DNA from: Halomonas jincaotanensis
GTDB taxonomy: Bacteria > Pseudomonadota > Gammaproteobacteria > Pseudomonadales > Halomonadaceae
Length of the DNA stretch: 64,000 nt
NCBI RefSeq assembly: GCF_018448785.1
Contig: NZ_JAHCLU010000002.1
Coordinates: 1-64,000 of the forward strand
Direction of reading: 5' to 3'
In this document: positions 1-9,074 of the stretch, piece by piece
Numbering within the stretch: position 1 is the stretch's first letter
Layout: the number at the start of each line of letters is the position of its first letter
Made by a program: the position numbers and the translations under genes
Notes under the pieces: generated by a model
Told to the model about the DNA's origin: nothing
Seen by the model: the letters and a program-made list of their open reading frames with translations, nothing else
Databases searched by the model: none

Positions 1-311
1 ATTTGCCCGTTCTTCCTCAGAATTTCCCTCTTGTTTGTCCCCTTGCCAACGAATTTGAACGTGCCCCTCGACGAACGAAGGATCGCTAACATTGTTGTTG
101 TTCGACATGGCTTGTTGGGCGAAGCCTGTCATGACTCGGATCGAAACACAGCGTTGCCGCATGTTTTTTGGCCCTTGGCGCCTTGTATTACCGCCCGACG
201 CCCCCATTTCACCGGCAAGGCGCTTGCCAGTGCCAGGAGGGATTCATAGAATCCTTCCCTTAACGTTTTTCACGCACCCAACAGAACGCCCCAGTCGGTA
301 GAGGACATTTC
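1..311. other. Non-coding upstream region of tig, with candidate promoter
   Basis: I see no convincing gene here; the short open frames have no recognisable protein character. On the plus strand a sigma70-like promoter is visible: TTGCCA at 224-229, a 17-base spacer, and TAGAAT at 247-252, which would start a transcript near 259 with a leader of about 50 bases. Two short hairpins overlap it: GGCAAG/CTTGCC at 214-228 and GGATTC/GAATCC at 240-254. GAGGA at 301-305 is the ribosome binding site of tig. The promoter is inferred from consensus only. Confidence 0.5.
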
Positions 312-1691
312 ATGCAAGTTTCCGTCGATACGACCTCCCAGATCGAACGCCGCATCACCGTGCAGGTGCCGGCTAACGAGATCGATGAGGCCGTCGCTGC
401 CCGTCTCAAGGATGCCGCCAAGAACGTACGAATGGACGGGTTCCGCAAGGGCAAGGTGCCGATGTCGGTGATTCGTCAGCGCTACGGCAGCGACGTGCGC
501 AACGAAGTGGTGGGTGAAGTGATGCGCGAGCGCTACGTGCGCGTCATCAGCGACGAGAATCTCAATCCGGCCGGCTACCCGAATATCGAAGCCACCGTCA
601 ATGAGGCGGGAAAGGATCTTGAGTTCACCGCAACGCTTGAGATCTATCCGGAAATCGAGCTGGCGTCCATCGACGGAACCGAGGTCGAGCGGCCGGTGGT
701 CGAGATCACCGAGGCGGATGTTGACGAGATGATCGAGACGCTGCGCAAGCAGCATGCCTCTTGGGAAGAAGTCGAGCGCGCCGCCGAAGATGGCGACCAG
801 GTGACGATCGACTTCCAGGGGTTTCTCGGCGATGAGCCTTTCGAGGGCGGTAGCGCCGAAGGTCATCAGTTGGTGATAGGGTCCGGCAACTTTATTCCGG
901 GTTTCGAGGAGCAGCTCATTGGTGCCAAGGCCGGTGAAGAAAAGACGCTCAAGGTGACTTTTCCGGAAGACTACCAGGCCGAGAATCTGGCCGGTCAGGA
1001 AGCGACCTTCCAGGTCAAGGTGCATGCGGTCAGCGGTCAGGCCCTGCCGGAAGTGGATGCCGAATTCGTCAAGCGCTTCGGTGTCGACGATGGCGACCTC
1101 GACAGGTTCCGCGAAGAGGTCAAGCAGAACATGACGCGCGAGGCCAACCAGGCCGTCGACAACCGCGTCAAGCAGCAGGTGCTCGAGGCGCTCAAGAAGG
1201 CCAACGAGATTCCGGTGCCGCAGAATCTCGTCCAGCAGGAAACCGACGGGCTCAAGCGTCAGGCGGCTCAGCAGTTTGGTCTCGGCGAGGACTTCGATGT
1301 CAACCAGCTGCCCAACGAACTGTTTGCCGATCAGGCAAAGGGCCGCGTTCAGGCGGGCCTGCTGCTCGCCGAAGTGATCAAGACTCATGGCGTTGACGCC
1401 AGTGATGACGAGATCAAGGCCAAGGTTCAGGAGCTCGCCCAGCAGTATCAAGAGCCCGAACAAGTGGTCGAGTATTACATGGGTAACGAGCAGATGAAGA
1501 CTCAGGTCAAGTCTGCCATCCTCGAAGAGAAAGCTGTCGATATCCTGTTGGAACAGGCATCCGTCAAGGATGTGGAGATGAGTTATCAGGAAGCGCTGGC
1601 GACAGCGCAGCAGCAAGCAGAAGTCGACGACGATGCCGAGGATGACGCTGAAGAGCAAAGCGAAGAAGGCAGTGACCAGGCCAAGGCCTGA
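312..1691 (+). CDS. tig: Trigger factor, ribosome-associated chaperone and prolyl isomerase
   Basis: This 459-residue protein matches trigger factor over its whole length. The N-terminal ribosome-binding domain carries the family signature GFRKGKVP at residues 43-50, which docks at ribosomal protein L23. A central FKBP-type peptidyl-prolyl isomerase domain follows (about 150-245, including GDQVTIDFQGFL), then the helical C-terminal chaperone domain and an acidic tail. It binds nascent chains in the cytoplasm as they leave the ribosome. The start ATG is preceded by GAGGA at a good distance. It lies upstream of clpP and clpX in the order usual for gammaproteobacteria, so folding and degradation genes are side by side. 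Nothing unusual is seen in the sequence. Confidence 0.98.
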   Translation: MQVSVDTTSQIERRITVQVPANEIDEAVAARLKDAAKNVRMDGFRKGKVPMSVIRQRYGSDVRNEVVGEVMRERYVRVISDENLNPAGYPNIEATVNEAGKDLEFTATLEIYPEIELASIDGTEVERPVVEITEADVDEMIETLRKQHASWEEVERAAEDGDQVTIDFQGFLGDEPFEGGSAEGHQLVIGSGNFIPGFEEQLIGAKAGEEKTLKVTFPEDYQAENLAGQEATFQVKVHAVSGQALPEVDAEFVKRFGVDDGDLDRFREEVKQNMTREANQAVDNRVKQQVLEALKKANEIPVPQNLVQQETDGLKRQAAQQFGLGEDFDVNQLPNELFADQAKGRVQAGLLLAEVIKTHGVDASDDEIKAKVQELAQQYQEPEQVVEYYMGNEQMKTQVKSAILEEKAVDILLEQASVKDVEMSYQEALATAQQQAEVDDDAEDDAEEQSEEGSDQAKA

Positions 1692-1701
1692 TGGCTGCGA
1701 T

Positions 1702-1726
1702 GCCCCGTGCCAGCAAGGCATGGGGC
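1702..1726 (+). other. Hairpin in the tig-clpP gap
   Basis: GCCCCGTGCC (1702-1711) and GGCATGGGGC (1717-1726) form a ten-pair stem with one G-U pair and a five-base loop. No T-run follows, so it is a weak terminator at best. It could instead attenuate or stabilise the transcript between tig and clpP. Confidence 0.4.
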
Positions 1727-1775
1727 GCCGCCCTTACCCACCCTTTCCTTCATCGGATGCAAGGACTTCACGCAA

Positions 1776-2396
1776 ATGAGTAACGAGTTCGATATTCAAA
1801 ACGCCGGCGGCCTGGTGCCGATGGTGGTCGAGCAGAGCGCGAGAGGCGAAAGGTCTTATGACATCTACTCTCGTCTGCTCAAGGAGCGTGTGATCTTCCT
1901 GGTGGGTCCGGTGGAAGACTACACGGCCAACCTGGTGGTCGCGCAGCTGCTGTTTCTTGAATCCGAGAATCCGGACAAGGACATTCATCTTTACATCAAC
2001 TCGCCGGGTGGCGGCGTGACGGCTGGTATGTCGATCTACGACACCATGCAGTTCGTCAAGCCCGATGTGTCGACTGTCTGCATCGGCCAGGCCGCGAGTA
2101 TGGGGGCCTTCCTGCTGGCAGGCGGGGCAGCCGGCAAGCGTTTTTGCCTGCCCAATTCCCGCATGATGATTCACCAGCCGCTGGGTGGGTATCAGGGTCA
2201 GGCCTCGGATATCGAGATCCACACCCGCGAGATTCTGGGCATCCGTGACAAGCTCAACCGTATTCTGGCGCACCACACTGGCCAGGACTTCGAGACGATC
2301 GCCCGGGATACCGACCGCGATAACTTCATGGATGGCAAACAGGCCGCCGAGTATGGCTTGATCGACGCGGTGCTGGATAAGCGTCCCACATCCTGA
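1776..2396 (+). CDS. clpP: ATP-dependent Clp protease proteolytic subunit
   Basis: This is the 206-residue serine peptidase ClpP, which assembles as a barrel of two heptamers and degrades substrates fed in by ClpX or ClpA. The catalytic triad is visible: Ser108 in [11 protein letters not shown], His133 in MMIHQPLGG and Asp182 in RDTDRD, at the spacing expected from E. coli. The frame is open back to 1707, but the ATG at 1776 gives the family's usual N-terminus ([15 protein letters not shown]) and length. The short propeptide processed in E. coli is only partly present. clpX follows after 143 bases. Confidence 0.97.
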   Translation: MSNEFDIQNAGGLVPMVVEQSARGERSYDIYSRLLKERVIFLVGPVEDYTANLVVAQLLFLESENPDKDIHLYINSPGGGVTAGMSIYDTMQFVKPDVSTVCIGQAASMGAFLLAGGAAGKRFCLPNSRMMIHQPLGGYQGQASDIEIHTREILGIRDKLNRILAHHTGQDFETIARDTDRDNFMDGKQAAEYGLIDAVLDKRPTS

Positions 2397-2418
2397 TAGC
2401 GTAATTCGTAATAGTTAC

Positions 2419-2451
2419 GCCGTTCAGGCGAAGGATGCCGTTCAGGCGAAG
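2419..2451 (+). repeat. Tandem 18-base repeat in the clpP-clpX gap
   Basis: GCCGTTCAGGCGAAG occurs at 2419-2433 and again at 2437-2451, separated by GAT, so the period is 18 bases. A GC-rich inverted repeat (CGGCGGCG/CGCCGCCG, 2461-2478) lies just downstream. No function is known to me. Confidence 0.7.
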
Positions 2452-2539
2452 TTAGTTTCCCGGCGGCGTGCGCCGCCGTGACGAATCCGACGATCCAGGC
2501 GGTTACTGTCAGGATCGTCTTTGTGAAAGAGGTACGCGA

Positions 2540-3820
2540 ATGGCCGACGGCAAAGGCAAGGACGAAGGTAGCAAACTGCTTTACTGCTCGTTCTGCGGCA
2601 AGAACCAGAACGAAGTGCGCAAGCTGATTGCCGGCCCGTCCGTCTATATCTGCGATGAATGTGTCGACCTGTGTAATGACATCATTCGCGAAGAAGTTCT
2701 CGATGCCGATGCCGAGAGCGATGAAGAGCGTCTGCCGGCTCCCCGCGAGATTCGTCACACCCTCGACGATTACGTGATCGGCCAGGACCGCGCCAAGATG
2801 GTGTTGTCCGTGGCAGTTTACAATCACTACAAGCGGCTTCGCTCCGGCGTGAAGGGGGAGGATGTCGAACTCGGTAAGTCGAACATCCTGCTGATCGGCC
2901 CTACCGGCAGCGGCAAGACTCTGTTGGCCGAGACGCTGGCGCGGCTTCTCAATGTGCCTTTTACCATTGCCGACGCGACCACCTTGACCGAAGCCGGCTA
3001 TGTCGGTGAAGACGTCGAGAACATCATTCAGAAGCTGCTGCAGAAGTGCGACTACGACGTCGAGAAAGCGCAACGTGGTATCGTCTATATCGATGAGATC
3101 GACAAGATATCGCGCAAGTCGGACAACCCGTCGATCACGCGAGATGTCTCCGGCGAGGGTGTCCAGCAGGCCTTGCTCAAGTTGATCGAGGGTACCACGG
3201 CCTCGGTGCCGCCCCAGGGTGGTCGTAAGCATCCTCAGCAGGAGTTCCTGCAGGTTGATACTGGCAATATCCTGTTTATTGTAGGCGGCGCTTTTGCCGG
3301 CCTGGACAAGGTGGTCCGTGAGCGCACCGAAAAGGGGGGTATCGGGTTCAATGCCGAGATCAAGAGCAAGGACGAAGCCAAGGGCGTGGGTGATCTGCTG
3401 ACCAACGTTGAGCCCGAGGATCTGGTCAAGTTCGGCCTGATTCCCGAATTCGTGGGCCGACTGCCGGTTATCGCCACCTTGACCGAACTGACCGAGGATG
3501 CCTTGATCGAGATCCTCACCGAGCCCAAGAACTCGCTGGTCAAGCAGTACGCCAAGCTGTTCCATATGGAAGATGTGGAACTCGAGTTCCGTGAGGATGC
3601 CTTGCGCGCGGTGGCGCACAAGGCGATGGCGCGCAAGACCGGTGCACGTGGCCTGCGCTCCATTCTTGAATCAGTGCTGCTCGATACCATGTACGAGATC
3701 CCTTCGCTCGAAGGGGTGTCCAAGGTGGTTATCGATGCGTCGGTGATCACCGGCGAGAGTGAGCCGCTGATGATCTACTCGCAGCAGGAAGAGGCGCGAG
3801 TCGACGGCACCGACGGCTGA
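2540..3820 (+). CDS. clpX: ClpX, AAA+ unfoldase of the ClpXP protease
   Basis: This 426-residue protein is ClpX. The N-terminal zinc-binding domain has Cys16, Cys19, Cys38 and Cys41, and dimerises to recruit adaptors. The AAA+ module has Walker A GPTGSGKT at 120-127, Walker B ([10 protein letters not shown]) and the sensor and C-terminal domains. ClpX recognises tagged proteins, unfolds them with ATP and threads them into ClpP. The frame opens at 2468, but ATG 2540 gives the canonical start ([20 protein letters not shown]) behind an AAAGAGG ribosome site. It follows clpP in the same direction. Confidence 0.98.
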   Translation: MADGKGKDEGSKLLYCSFCGKNQNEVRKLIAGPSVYICDECVDLCNDIIREEVLDADAESDEERLPAPREIRHTLDDYVIGQDRAKMVLSVAVYNHYKRLRSGVKGEDVELGKSNILLIGPTGSGKTLLAETLARLLNVPFTIADATTLTEAGYVGEDVENIIQKLLQKCDYDVEKAQRGIVYIDEIDKISRKSDNPSITRDVSGEGVQQALLKLIEGTTASVPPQGGRKHPQQEFLQVDTGNILFIVGGAFAGLDKVVRERTEKGGIGFNAEIKSKDEAKGVGDLLTNVEPEDLVKFGLIPEFVGRLPVIATLTELTEDALIEILTEPKNSLVKQYAKLFHMEDVELEFREDALRAVAHKAMARKTGARGLRSILESVLLDTMYEIPSLEGVSKVVIDASVITGESEPLMIYSQQEEARVDGTDG

Positions 3821-3902
3821 GGCGAAGGCAAAGGCGGGAACAAGCTCTCCTTGTGCTGGGAGTGGGGTCATTGCGATGGCGTGCTGATAGGGACGTGCCG
3901 CA

Positions 3903-3925
3903 ATGGGTTCGCTCCCATCGTTTTT
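3903..3925 (+). terminator. Possible intrinsic terminator after clpX
   Basis: ATGGG (3903-3907), a six-base loop, CCCAT (3914-3918), then CG and five T residues. The stem is short but the T-run is clear. It would separate clpPX transcripts from lon. Confidence 0.45.
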
Positions 3926-3965
3926 ATAACCTAGTGCCGCTTTTTTATGCCCTCCTGCGCCTTGC

Positions 3966-3994
3966 CTTGCAATATGGCAATGCCGCCCCCACTC
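3966..3994 (+). promoter_or_regulatory. Candidate heat-shock (sigma32) promoter of lon
   Basis: CTTGCA at 3966-3971 and CCCCCACT at 3986-3993 are separated by 14 bases. This resembles the sigma32 pattern CTTGAA-N13-15-CCCCATnT. lon is heat-inducible in relatives. It is a consensus match only. Confidence 0.45.
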
Positions 3995-4049
3995 CGTTGG
4001 TAATACGTCAGTCAGTATTCTTCCGATTCGTTTTTGAGGAACGTCTGCG

Positions 4050-6458
4050 ATGCAGCAGAACGCCGAACAGACCCTGAGTCTGCCCCTTTTGCCGCTGCGG
4101 GACGTGGTCGTCTACCCGCAAATGGTTATCCCCTTGTTCGTCGGCCGCGAGAAATCGATCCAGGCTCTCGAGGCAGCCATGGAGGCGGATAAACGTGTCC
4201 TGCTGGTAGCTCAGCGTGAAGCCAGCAAGGATGACCCTGATCACGGTGATCTTTTTTCGATCGGAACCGTGGCCGAGATCATGCAGTTACTCAAGCTGCC
4301 CGATGGCACCGTCAAGGTACTCATCGAGGGTGTCTCGCGCGCCAACGTCGGGGAAATCCTTGTTGTCGATCAGGGGTATAGCCGTGCCGAGGTAAACCTG
4401 CGCGAGAGTGAACCCCTCACCGAGCGGGAGCAGGAGGCGCTGGTACGTGTCTTGCTCAACCAGTTCGAGCAATACGTGAAGATGTCGAAGAAAGTGCCCA
4501 ATGAGGTGCTCAACTCGCTCTCGGGCATCGAAGATCCCAGCCGCCTGGTCGACACCATCTGCGCGCATCTGTCGCTGAAGATCGACGACAAGCAACAGTT
4601 GCTGGAGATGGATCGCGTGCGTGATCGCATCGAGCATCTCATGGCGTTGATCGAGTCAGAGATCGATCTCTTGCAGGTCGAGAAGCGTATCCGCTCGCGG
4701 GTCAAGGACCAGATGGAGAAGTCTCAGCGCGAGTACTATCTCAACGAGCAGATGAAGGCCATCCAGAAAGAGATGGGCGAGCTCGAGAATGTGCCCAACG
4801 AGGCCGAGAAGTACGAGCGGGCGATCAAGGACGCCGGCATGCCCAAGGAGGCGGCCGAGAAGGCGACCCAGGAGCTCAACAAGCTGAAGATGATGTCGCC
4901 GTCATCCGCAGAAGCCACGGTCGTGCGCTCCTATCTTGATTGGCTGGTGGCGGTTCCGTGGAAGAAGCGCACGCGTGTAAAGCATGACCTGGTGCATGCC
5001 CAGAAAGTGCTCGACGAGGATCACTACGGCCTCGAAGAGGTCAAGGCGCGGATCCTCGAATATCTTGCCGTGCACAAGCGGGTCAAGACGCTCAAGGGGC
5101 CGGTGCTCTGCCTGGTCGGCCCACCTGGCGTTGGCAAGACATCGCTGGGTCAGTCCATCGCCCGTGCCACCAATCGCAAATATGTGCGTCTGGCGCTGGG
5201 TGGCGTGCGAGACGAGTCCGAGATTCGGGGCCATCGTCGCACCTATATCGGTTCGCTGCCAGGCAAGATGGTTCAGCGCATGTCCCGGGCTGGCGTCAAG
5301 AATCCGCTGTTTCTGCTTGATGAAGTCGACAAGATCGGCATGGACCATCGTGGTGATCCCGCTTCCGCGCTGCTCGAGGTGCTTGATCCGGAGCAGAACA
5401 ATACCTTCAGTGATCACTACCTCGAACTGGATTACGACCTCTCCGAGACGCTGTTCATCTGCACGGCCAATTCAATGAACATCCCTGGCCCGCTGCTCGA
5501 CCGCATGGAAGTGATCCGTCTGCCGGGTTACACCGAAGACGAGAAGCTTGCGATCGCCAAGCGCTATCTGGTACCCAAGCAGCTCAAGGCCAACGGCTTC
5601 AAGGACGAAGAGTTGGAGTTTGCAGATGAGGCGTTACTGGAACTGATACGCTATTACTCCCGTGAAGCTGGGGTGCGTGAGCTCGAGCGTCAGATCGCCA
5701 AGGTATCGCGCAAGGTGTTGCGCGAACTGCTTGCCAAGGAAGCCAAGGAAGGGGCCCAGGCGCCGGTGGTGTTGGCAGGTGCTGATATTGAGCAGTATGC
5801 AGGCGTTCGCCGCTACAGTTATGGCCTGGCCGATCAGGAGGATCAGGTGGGGCGCGTGACGGGGCTGGCCTGGACCTCCGTTGGAGGAGAGCTGTTAAGC
5901 ATCGAGTCGGTGGTCACGCCTGGCAAGGGGCGCATCAACAAGACCGGCTCGCTGGGTGATGTGATGAAAGAGTCAGTGAGTGCTGCCCATACCGTGGTGC
6001 GTGCTCGCGCCGTGTCGCTGGGTATCGATCCCGAGCGCTTCGAGAAGGAAGACTTGCACATCCACGTGCCCGAGGGGGCAACACCCAAGGATGGTCCCAG
6101 TGCGGGCGTCGCTATGGTGACGGCGATGGTGTCCGCCTATTCCGGTCGGGCCGTGCGCTGTGATGTGGCCATGACCGGGGAAGTCAACCTGCGTGGCGAG
6201 GTTATGCCGATCGGTGGCCTGAAGGAGAAATTGCTGGCAGCCAGGCGCGGTGGTATAAAGACGGTGCTGGTGCCCGAGGAGAATCGGCGCGATCTCAAGG
6301 AGGTTCCCGACAATATCAAGGAAGCCCTCGACATCAGACCTGTCCGCTGGATAGACGATATTCTCGAAGAGGCGTTGGCTAAAAAGCCTGAAGCATCAGG
6401 CGAGGATTCTCGGACTGATGATCCAGTCGCTGCGCATACGATGGTAAGCACGCATTAA
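4050..6458 (+). CDS. lon: Lon, ATP-dependent serine protease
   Basis: This 802-residue protein is a full-length Lon, against 784 in E. coli. It has the N-terminal substrate-binding domain (TLSLPLLPLRDVVVYPQM), a coiled-coil linker, an AAA+ domain with Walker A GPPGVGKTS and a C-terminal peptidase domain. The catalytic dyad is Ser684 in DGPSAG and Lys727 in GGLKEK, 43 residues apart as in E. coli. Lon degrades misfolded and regulatory proteins in the cytoplasm. The ATG at 4050 is preceded by TGAGGAA. It lies between clpX and hupB, the common gammaproteobacterial order. The last 20 or so residues are poorly conserved and look like a disordered tail. Confidence 0.98.
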   Translation: MQQNAEQTLSLPLLPLRDVVVYPQMVIPLFVGREKSIQALEAAMEADKRVLLVAQREASKDDPDHGDLFSIGTVAEIMQLLKLPDGTVKVLIEGVSRANVGEILVVDQGYSRAEVNLRESEPLTEREQEALVRVLLNQFEQYVKMSKKVPNEVLNSLSGIEDPSRLVDTICAHLSLKIDDKQQLLEMDRVRDRIEHLMALIESEIDLLQVEKRIRSRVKDQMEKSQREYYLNEQMKAIQKEMGELENVPNEAEKYERAIKDAGMPKEAAEKATQELNKLKMMSPSSAEATVVRSYLDWLVAVPWKKRTRVKHDLVHAQKVLDEDHYGLEEVKARILEYLAVHKRVKTLKGPVLCLVGPPGVGKTSLGQSIARATNRKYVRLALGGVRDESEIRGHRRTYIGSLPGKMVQRMSRAGVKNPLFLLDEVDKIGMDHRGDPASALLEVLDPEQNNTFSDHYLELDYDLSETLFICTANSMNIPGPLLDRMEVIRLPGYTEDEKLAIAKRYLVPKQLKANGFKDEELEFADEALLELIRYYSREAGVRELERQIAKVSRKVLRELLAKEAKEGAQAPVVLAGADIEQYAGVRRYSYGLADQEDQVGRVTGLAWTSVGGELLSIESVVTPGKGRINKTGSLGDVMKESVSAAHTVVRARAVSLGIDPERFEKEDLHIHVPEGATPKDGPSAGVAMVTAMVSAYSGRAVRCDVAMTGEVNLRGEVMPIGGLKEKLLAARRGGIKTVLVPEENRRDLKEVPDNIKEALDIRPVRWIDDILEEALAKKPEASGEDSRTDDPVAAHTMVSTH

Positions 6459-6523
6459 CGATAATTATCCTGTCATATCGGTTCCAAAATCCCGGTATGG
6501 CGGGGTCTGGCGCTCAAGATTAC

Positions 6524-6553
6524 TTGACAGTCGTTTGACCGCATTGCTATAAA
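6524..6553 (+). promoter_or_regulatory. Sigma70 promoter of hupB
   Basis: A perfect TTGACA at 6524-6529, an 18-base spacer and TATAAA at 6548-6553. This is the best sigma70 match in the window, as expected for an abundant DNA-binding protein. The transcript would start near 6560. Confidence 0.75.
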
Positions 6554-6634
6554 TCATGTCAGGCTGAGACCGCGTCATTTAGTTTAAAGTTGCGCCGGTT
6601 AAAGCCAATTTCCGTAAAAGTCAAGGGGTGAAGT

Positions 6635-6907
6635 GTGAACAAATCCGAGCTGATCGAAGCCATCGCCGCATCTGCCGATATTCCCAAGGCGGCAGCGACT
6701 CGCGCCCTGGACGCCATGGTCGATTCCGTAACCGATAGTCTAAAGAAGGGCGATAGCGTTTCGCTGGTAGGCTTTGGCACTTTCACCGTCAAGGAGCGGG
6801 CTGCGCGTACTGGCCGCAATCCCCAGACTGGTCAACCGATCGAAATCAGTGCTGCCAAGGTGCCGAGCTTCAAGGCCGGTAAGGCACTGAAGGACTCCGT
6901 CAACTGA
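6635..6907 (+). CDS. hupB: DNA-binding protein HU-beta
   Basis: This 90-residue histone-like protein has the HU fold throughout: [28 protein letters not shown], the core [21 protein letters not shown] and the C-terminal IPA-type helix. It forms dimers that bend DNA and compact the nucleoid. The start is GTG, with AAGGGGTGAAG immediately upstream as ribosome site. It has its own strong promoter and a strong terminator, so it is probably a single-gene unit between lon and ppiD. Confidence 0.97.
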   Translation: MNKSELIEAIAASADIPKAAATRALDAMVDSVTDSLKKGDSVSLVGFGTFTVKERAARTGRNPQTGQPIEISAAKVPSFKAGKALKDSVN

Positions 6908-6947
6908 GCGACCGGCTTGTGCCATCGCCATGACGCTTGTTTCCTCC

Positions 6948-6980
6948 AGGCGCATCGCCCACCGGCGGTGCGCCTGTTTT
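6948..6980 (+). terminator. Intrinsic terminator of hupB
   Basis: AGGCGCATCGCC (6948-6959) pairs with GGCGGTGCGCCT (6964-6975) around a CACC loop, giving twelve pairs with one G-U. GTTTTCTT follows. Confidence 0.85.
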
Positions 6981-7010
6981 CTTGTGAAGCGCCGATTTAG
7001 CGTGGACTGA

Positions 7011-7041
7011 TGGTCGCGTGTCAGGCGTCGATGCGTATAAT
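7011..7041 (+). promoter_or_regulatory. Probable promoter of ppiD
   Basis: A perfect TATAAT lies at 7036-7041, 40 bases before the ppiD start. The -35 is weak (TGGTCG at 7011-7016, 19-base spacing). Confidence 0.5.
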
Positions 7042-7080
7042 GTGGCGGGACTCTGCCCATACCACCTACCCGAGGCCTGC

Positions 7081-8901
7081 ATGCTGCAAAGTATTCGAGA
7101 CCGCTCCAGGAGCTGGGGCGCCAAGATCATCATCGGTGCCGTCGTCGTGACCATGGCATTGTTTGGTGTCGAGTCGCTGGTCGGACTGCTCGGTAACAGC
7201 GGAGAGGATATCGCCGAGGTTAACGGTGAGACGATCACGCGTCAGCAGCTCGAGATGGAGGTCCAGCGAGCCATCCGTAGCGGGCAGGTCCCCCCTGAGC
7301 AGGAGCGGCAGCTTCGCAACGAGATGCTAAACGAGCTTATTAGCGTCCGTTTGTTGACCCAGTATACCGACGAAGGTGGAATGCATCTCTCCGAAAATCA
7401 GCTTGATGAACTGATCGTTTCGCTGCCGGAGTTCCAGGACCAGGAAGGGCGGTTCTCTCAAGAACTTTTCCGCAACCGTTTGGCCAGCGCCGGTTATACG
7501 CCGCTCTCCTTCCGCGACCAGCTGCGAACCGACATGAAGCGCCAGCAGCTCGAGCAGGGCATGGCGCTCAGTGAGTTCACCTTACCCGCCGAGCGCGAGA
7601 CACTGGGTGCTCTGCAGCGTCAGACACGTGACTTTCGCTACCACGCGTTGACCGTCGACGATCTCGAGAGCCTTCCCGAAGCCGACGATCAGGCCATCCA
7701 GCGTTATTACGAAGAAAATACTGAGGACTTCCGTCGTCCCGAGCAGGTGCGTCTCGACTATGTGGTGCTCGATCGACAGCAAATGGCACAAGACGTCGAT
7801 GTCGAGGAAGACGCCCTGCGTGAACGCTGGAATGCGACGAGCGCCGATGCCGATCGTCGCGTCTCGCACATCATGCTGACCTATGGCGAGGAGCGAACGC
7901 GTGAGGAAGCCGAAGCGGCTCTGCAGGATGTTCGAGAACGCCTCAACGACGGCGATGCCTTTGAAGACGTGGCCGCTGAGGTGTCCGAGGATAACGTCTC
8001 CGCCGAGCAGGGTGGTGATCTCGGCGTCATCAGCCGTGGCTTCTTTGGTGAGGCTTTCGAGGATGCGGCATTTTCCCTGGATGAAGGCCAGGTATCGGAA
8101 ATCGTTGAAACTGACAATGGCCTGCACTTGATCAAGGTGACCGAGTTGGAGCGGCCTGACTTCGAGGAGGTTCGCGATCAACTTGAGCGTGAGATTGCCT
8201 TGTCGAGGGTGTCGGATCAGTTCAACGAAAAAGCACAACAGCTGATCGACAGGAGTTTCGCCGCTGATGACCTGCAGAGTGTCGCCGACGAAATAGGCCT
8301 CACGCTGCAGACCAGTGACTGGATGTCTCGCGATGAAGCCGAGGGGGTGCTATCCGAGCCTGGTGTCATGCAGCAGGCATTCAGCGACGATGTCATCGAG
8401 GAGGGGTATAACAGCGAAGTCATCGAACTCGATGAAGATCGTCGAATGGTGTTGCGTGTTGCCGATCATCGGGACGCTAGCGTGCTTGAACTCGACGAGG
8501 TACGTGAAGAGGTGCGCTCGAGGGTCGAGACCAGGCTGCGCCGTGAAGCCTTGAGGGAACTTGCCGCCGAACGCGTCAAGCAATTGCGTAGTGGTGATTC
8601 TCCTGATATCGACTGGGAGAGTGCCGAAGACGTTGGCCGTCAGTCCTCGGCTGACGTCAGCCAGTCGGTGATAGAAGCGGTCTTTCGTTTGCCGGCACCC
8701 AAAAATGGCGAAGCGGTTTTTGGCCATGTCGTCGATGGGGATGAAGCGATTTTGATAGCGCTCGACAGCGTCGAGGAAGGCGAGGTCGATGAGCAAGTCG
8801 AGCAATTTGTGGCACGCATGGCCGAGCGGCTACGTGTTCAGGCCGCAATCCAGGGACTTCTCGAGACACTTCGCGATCAGGCGGATATTGAGCGGCTGTA
8901 A
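7081..8901 (+). CDS. ppiD: PpiD, membrane-anchored periplasmic folding factor
   Basis: This 606-residue protein has a cytoplasmic start, one membrane helix at about residues 14-38 and a large periplasmic region. It has the SurA-like N-terminal domain and one parvulin domain in the middle (around 260-360: RVSHIMLTYGEE, then GGDLGVISRG). PpiD works beside the SecYEG translocon on newly exported proteins; in relatives the parvulin domain has little isomerase activity. E. coli PpiD has 623 residues. The frame opens at 7018, but the TATAAT promoter at 7036-7041 makes the ATG at 7081 (MLQSIRDRSRSWGAK) the likely start. It is flanked by terminators on both sides. Confidence 0.93.
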   Translation: MLQSIRDRSRSWGAKIIIGAVVVTMALFGVESLVGLLGNSGEDIAEVNGETITRQQLEMEVQRAIRSGQVPPEQERQLRNEMLNELISVRLLTQYTDEGGMHLSENQLDELIVSLPEFQDQEGRFSQELFRNRLASAGYTPLSFRDQLRTDMKRQQLEQGMALSEFTLPAERETLGALQRQTRDFRYHALTVDDLESLPEADDQAIQRYYEENTEDFRRPEQVRLDYVVLDRQQMAQDVDVEEDALRERWNATSADADRRVSHIMLTYGEERTREEAEAALQDVRERLNDGDAFEDVAAEVSEDNVSAEQGGDLGVISRGFFGEAFEDAAFSLDEGQVSEIVETDNGLHLIKVTELERPDFEEVRDQLEREIALSRVSDQFNEKAQQLIDRSFAADDLQSVADEIGLTLQTSDWMSRDEAEGVLSEPGVMQQAFSDDVIEEGYNSEVIELDEDRRMVLRVADHRDASVLELDEVREEVRSRVETRLRREALRELAAERVKQLRSGDSPDIDWESAEDVGRQSSADVSQSVIEAVFRLPAPKNGEAVFGHVVDGDEAILIALDSVEEGEVDEQVEQFVARMAERLRVQAAIQGLLETLRDQADIERL

Positions 8902-8918
8902 TACATGGTTGGGATGGT

Positions 8919-8945
8919 ATGGGGCGCTGAAGCGCCCCATTTTTT
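8919..8945 (+). terminator. Intrinsic terminator of ppiD
   Basis: ATGGGGCGC (8919-8927), loop TGAA, GCGCCCCAT (8932-8940), followed by TTTTT. It is a classical strong terminator 18 bases after the stop codon. Confidence 0.95.
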
Positions 8946-9023
8946 AACCATGATATTTATACCGTTATCTTTTTGATTTCACGTTTATAGAACAGTTCCA
9001 ATATGGCCAAGCAGCCCTGTTAA

Positions 9024-9036
9024 GTTATAATATAAC
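9024..9036 (+). promoter_or_regulatory. Zur-type operator in front of the COG0523 GTPase gene
   Basis: GTTATAATATAAC is a perfect 13-base palindrome. It matches the core of the Zur (zinc uptake repressor) operator known from gammaproteobacteria. TATAAT within it (9026-9031) could be the -10 of the downstream gene, so a bound repressor would block it. It ends 38 bases before the start codon. Confidence 0.75.
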
Positions 9037-9074
9037 AGAACTATTGCGACCTTCATGGACCTCCACGTTTCGTT

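Noticed and set aside
270..1721. 483-residue open frame antisense to tig
   Set aside because: It has no domain or start support and mirrors the codon pattern of tig; typical antisense shadow in GC-rich DNA. The same applies to long antisense frames opposite clpX, glnS, cysS and bkdA2.
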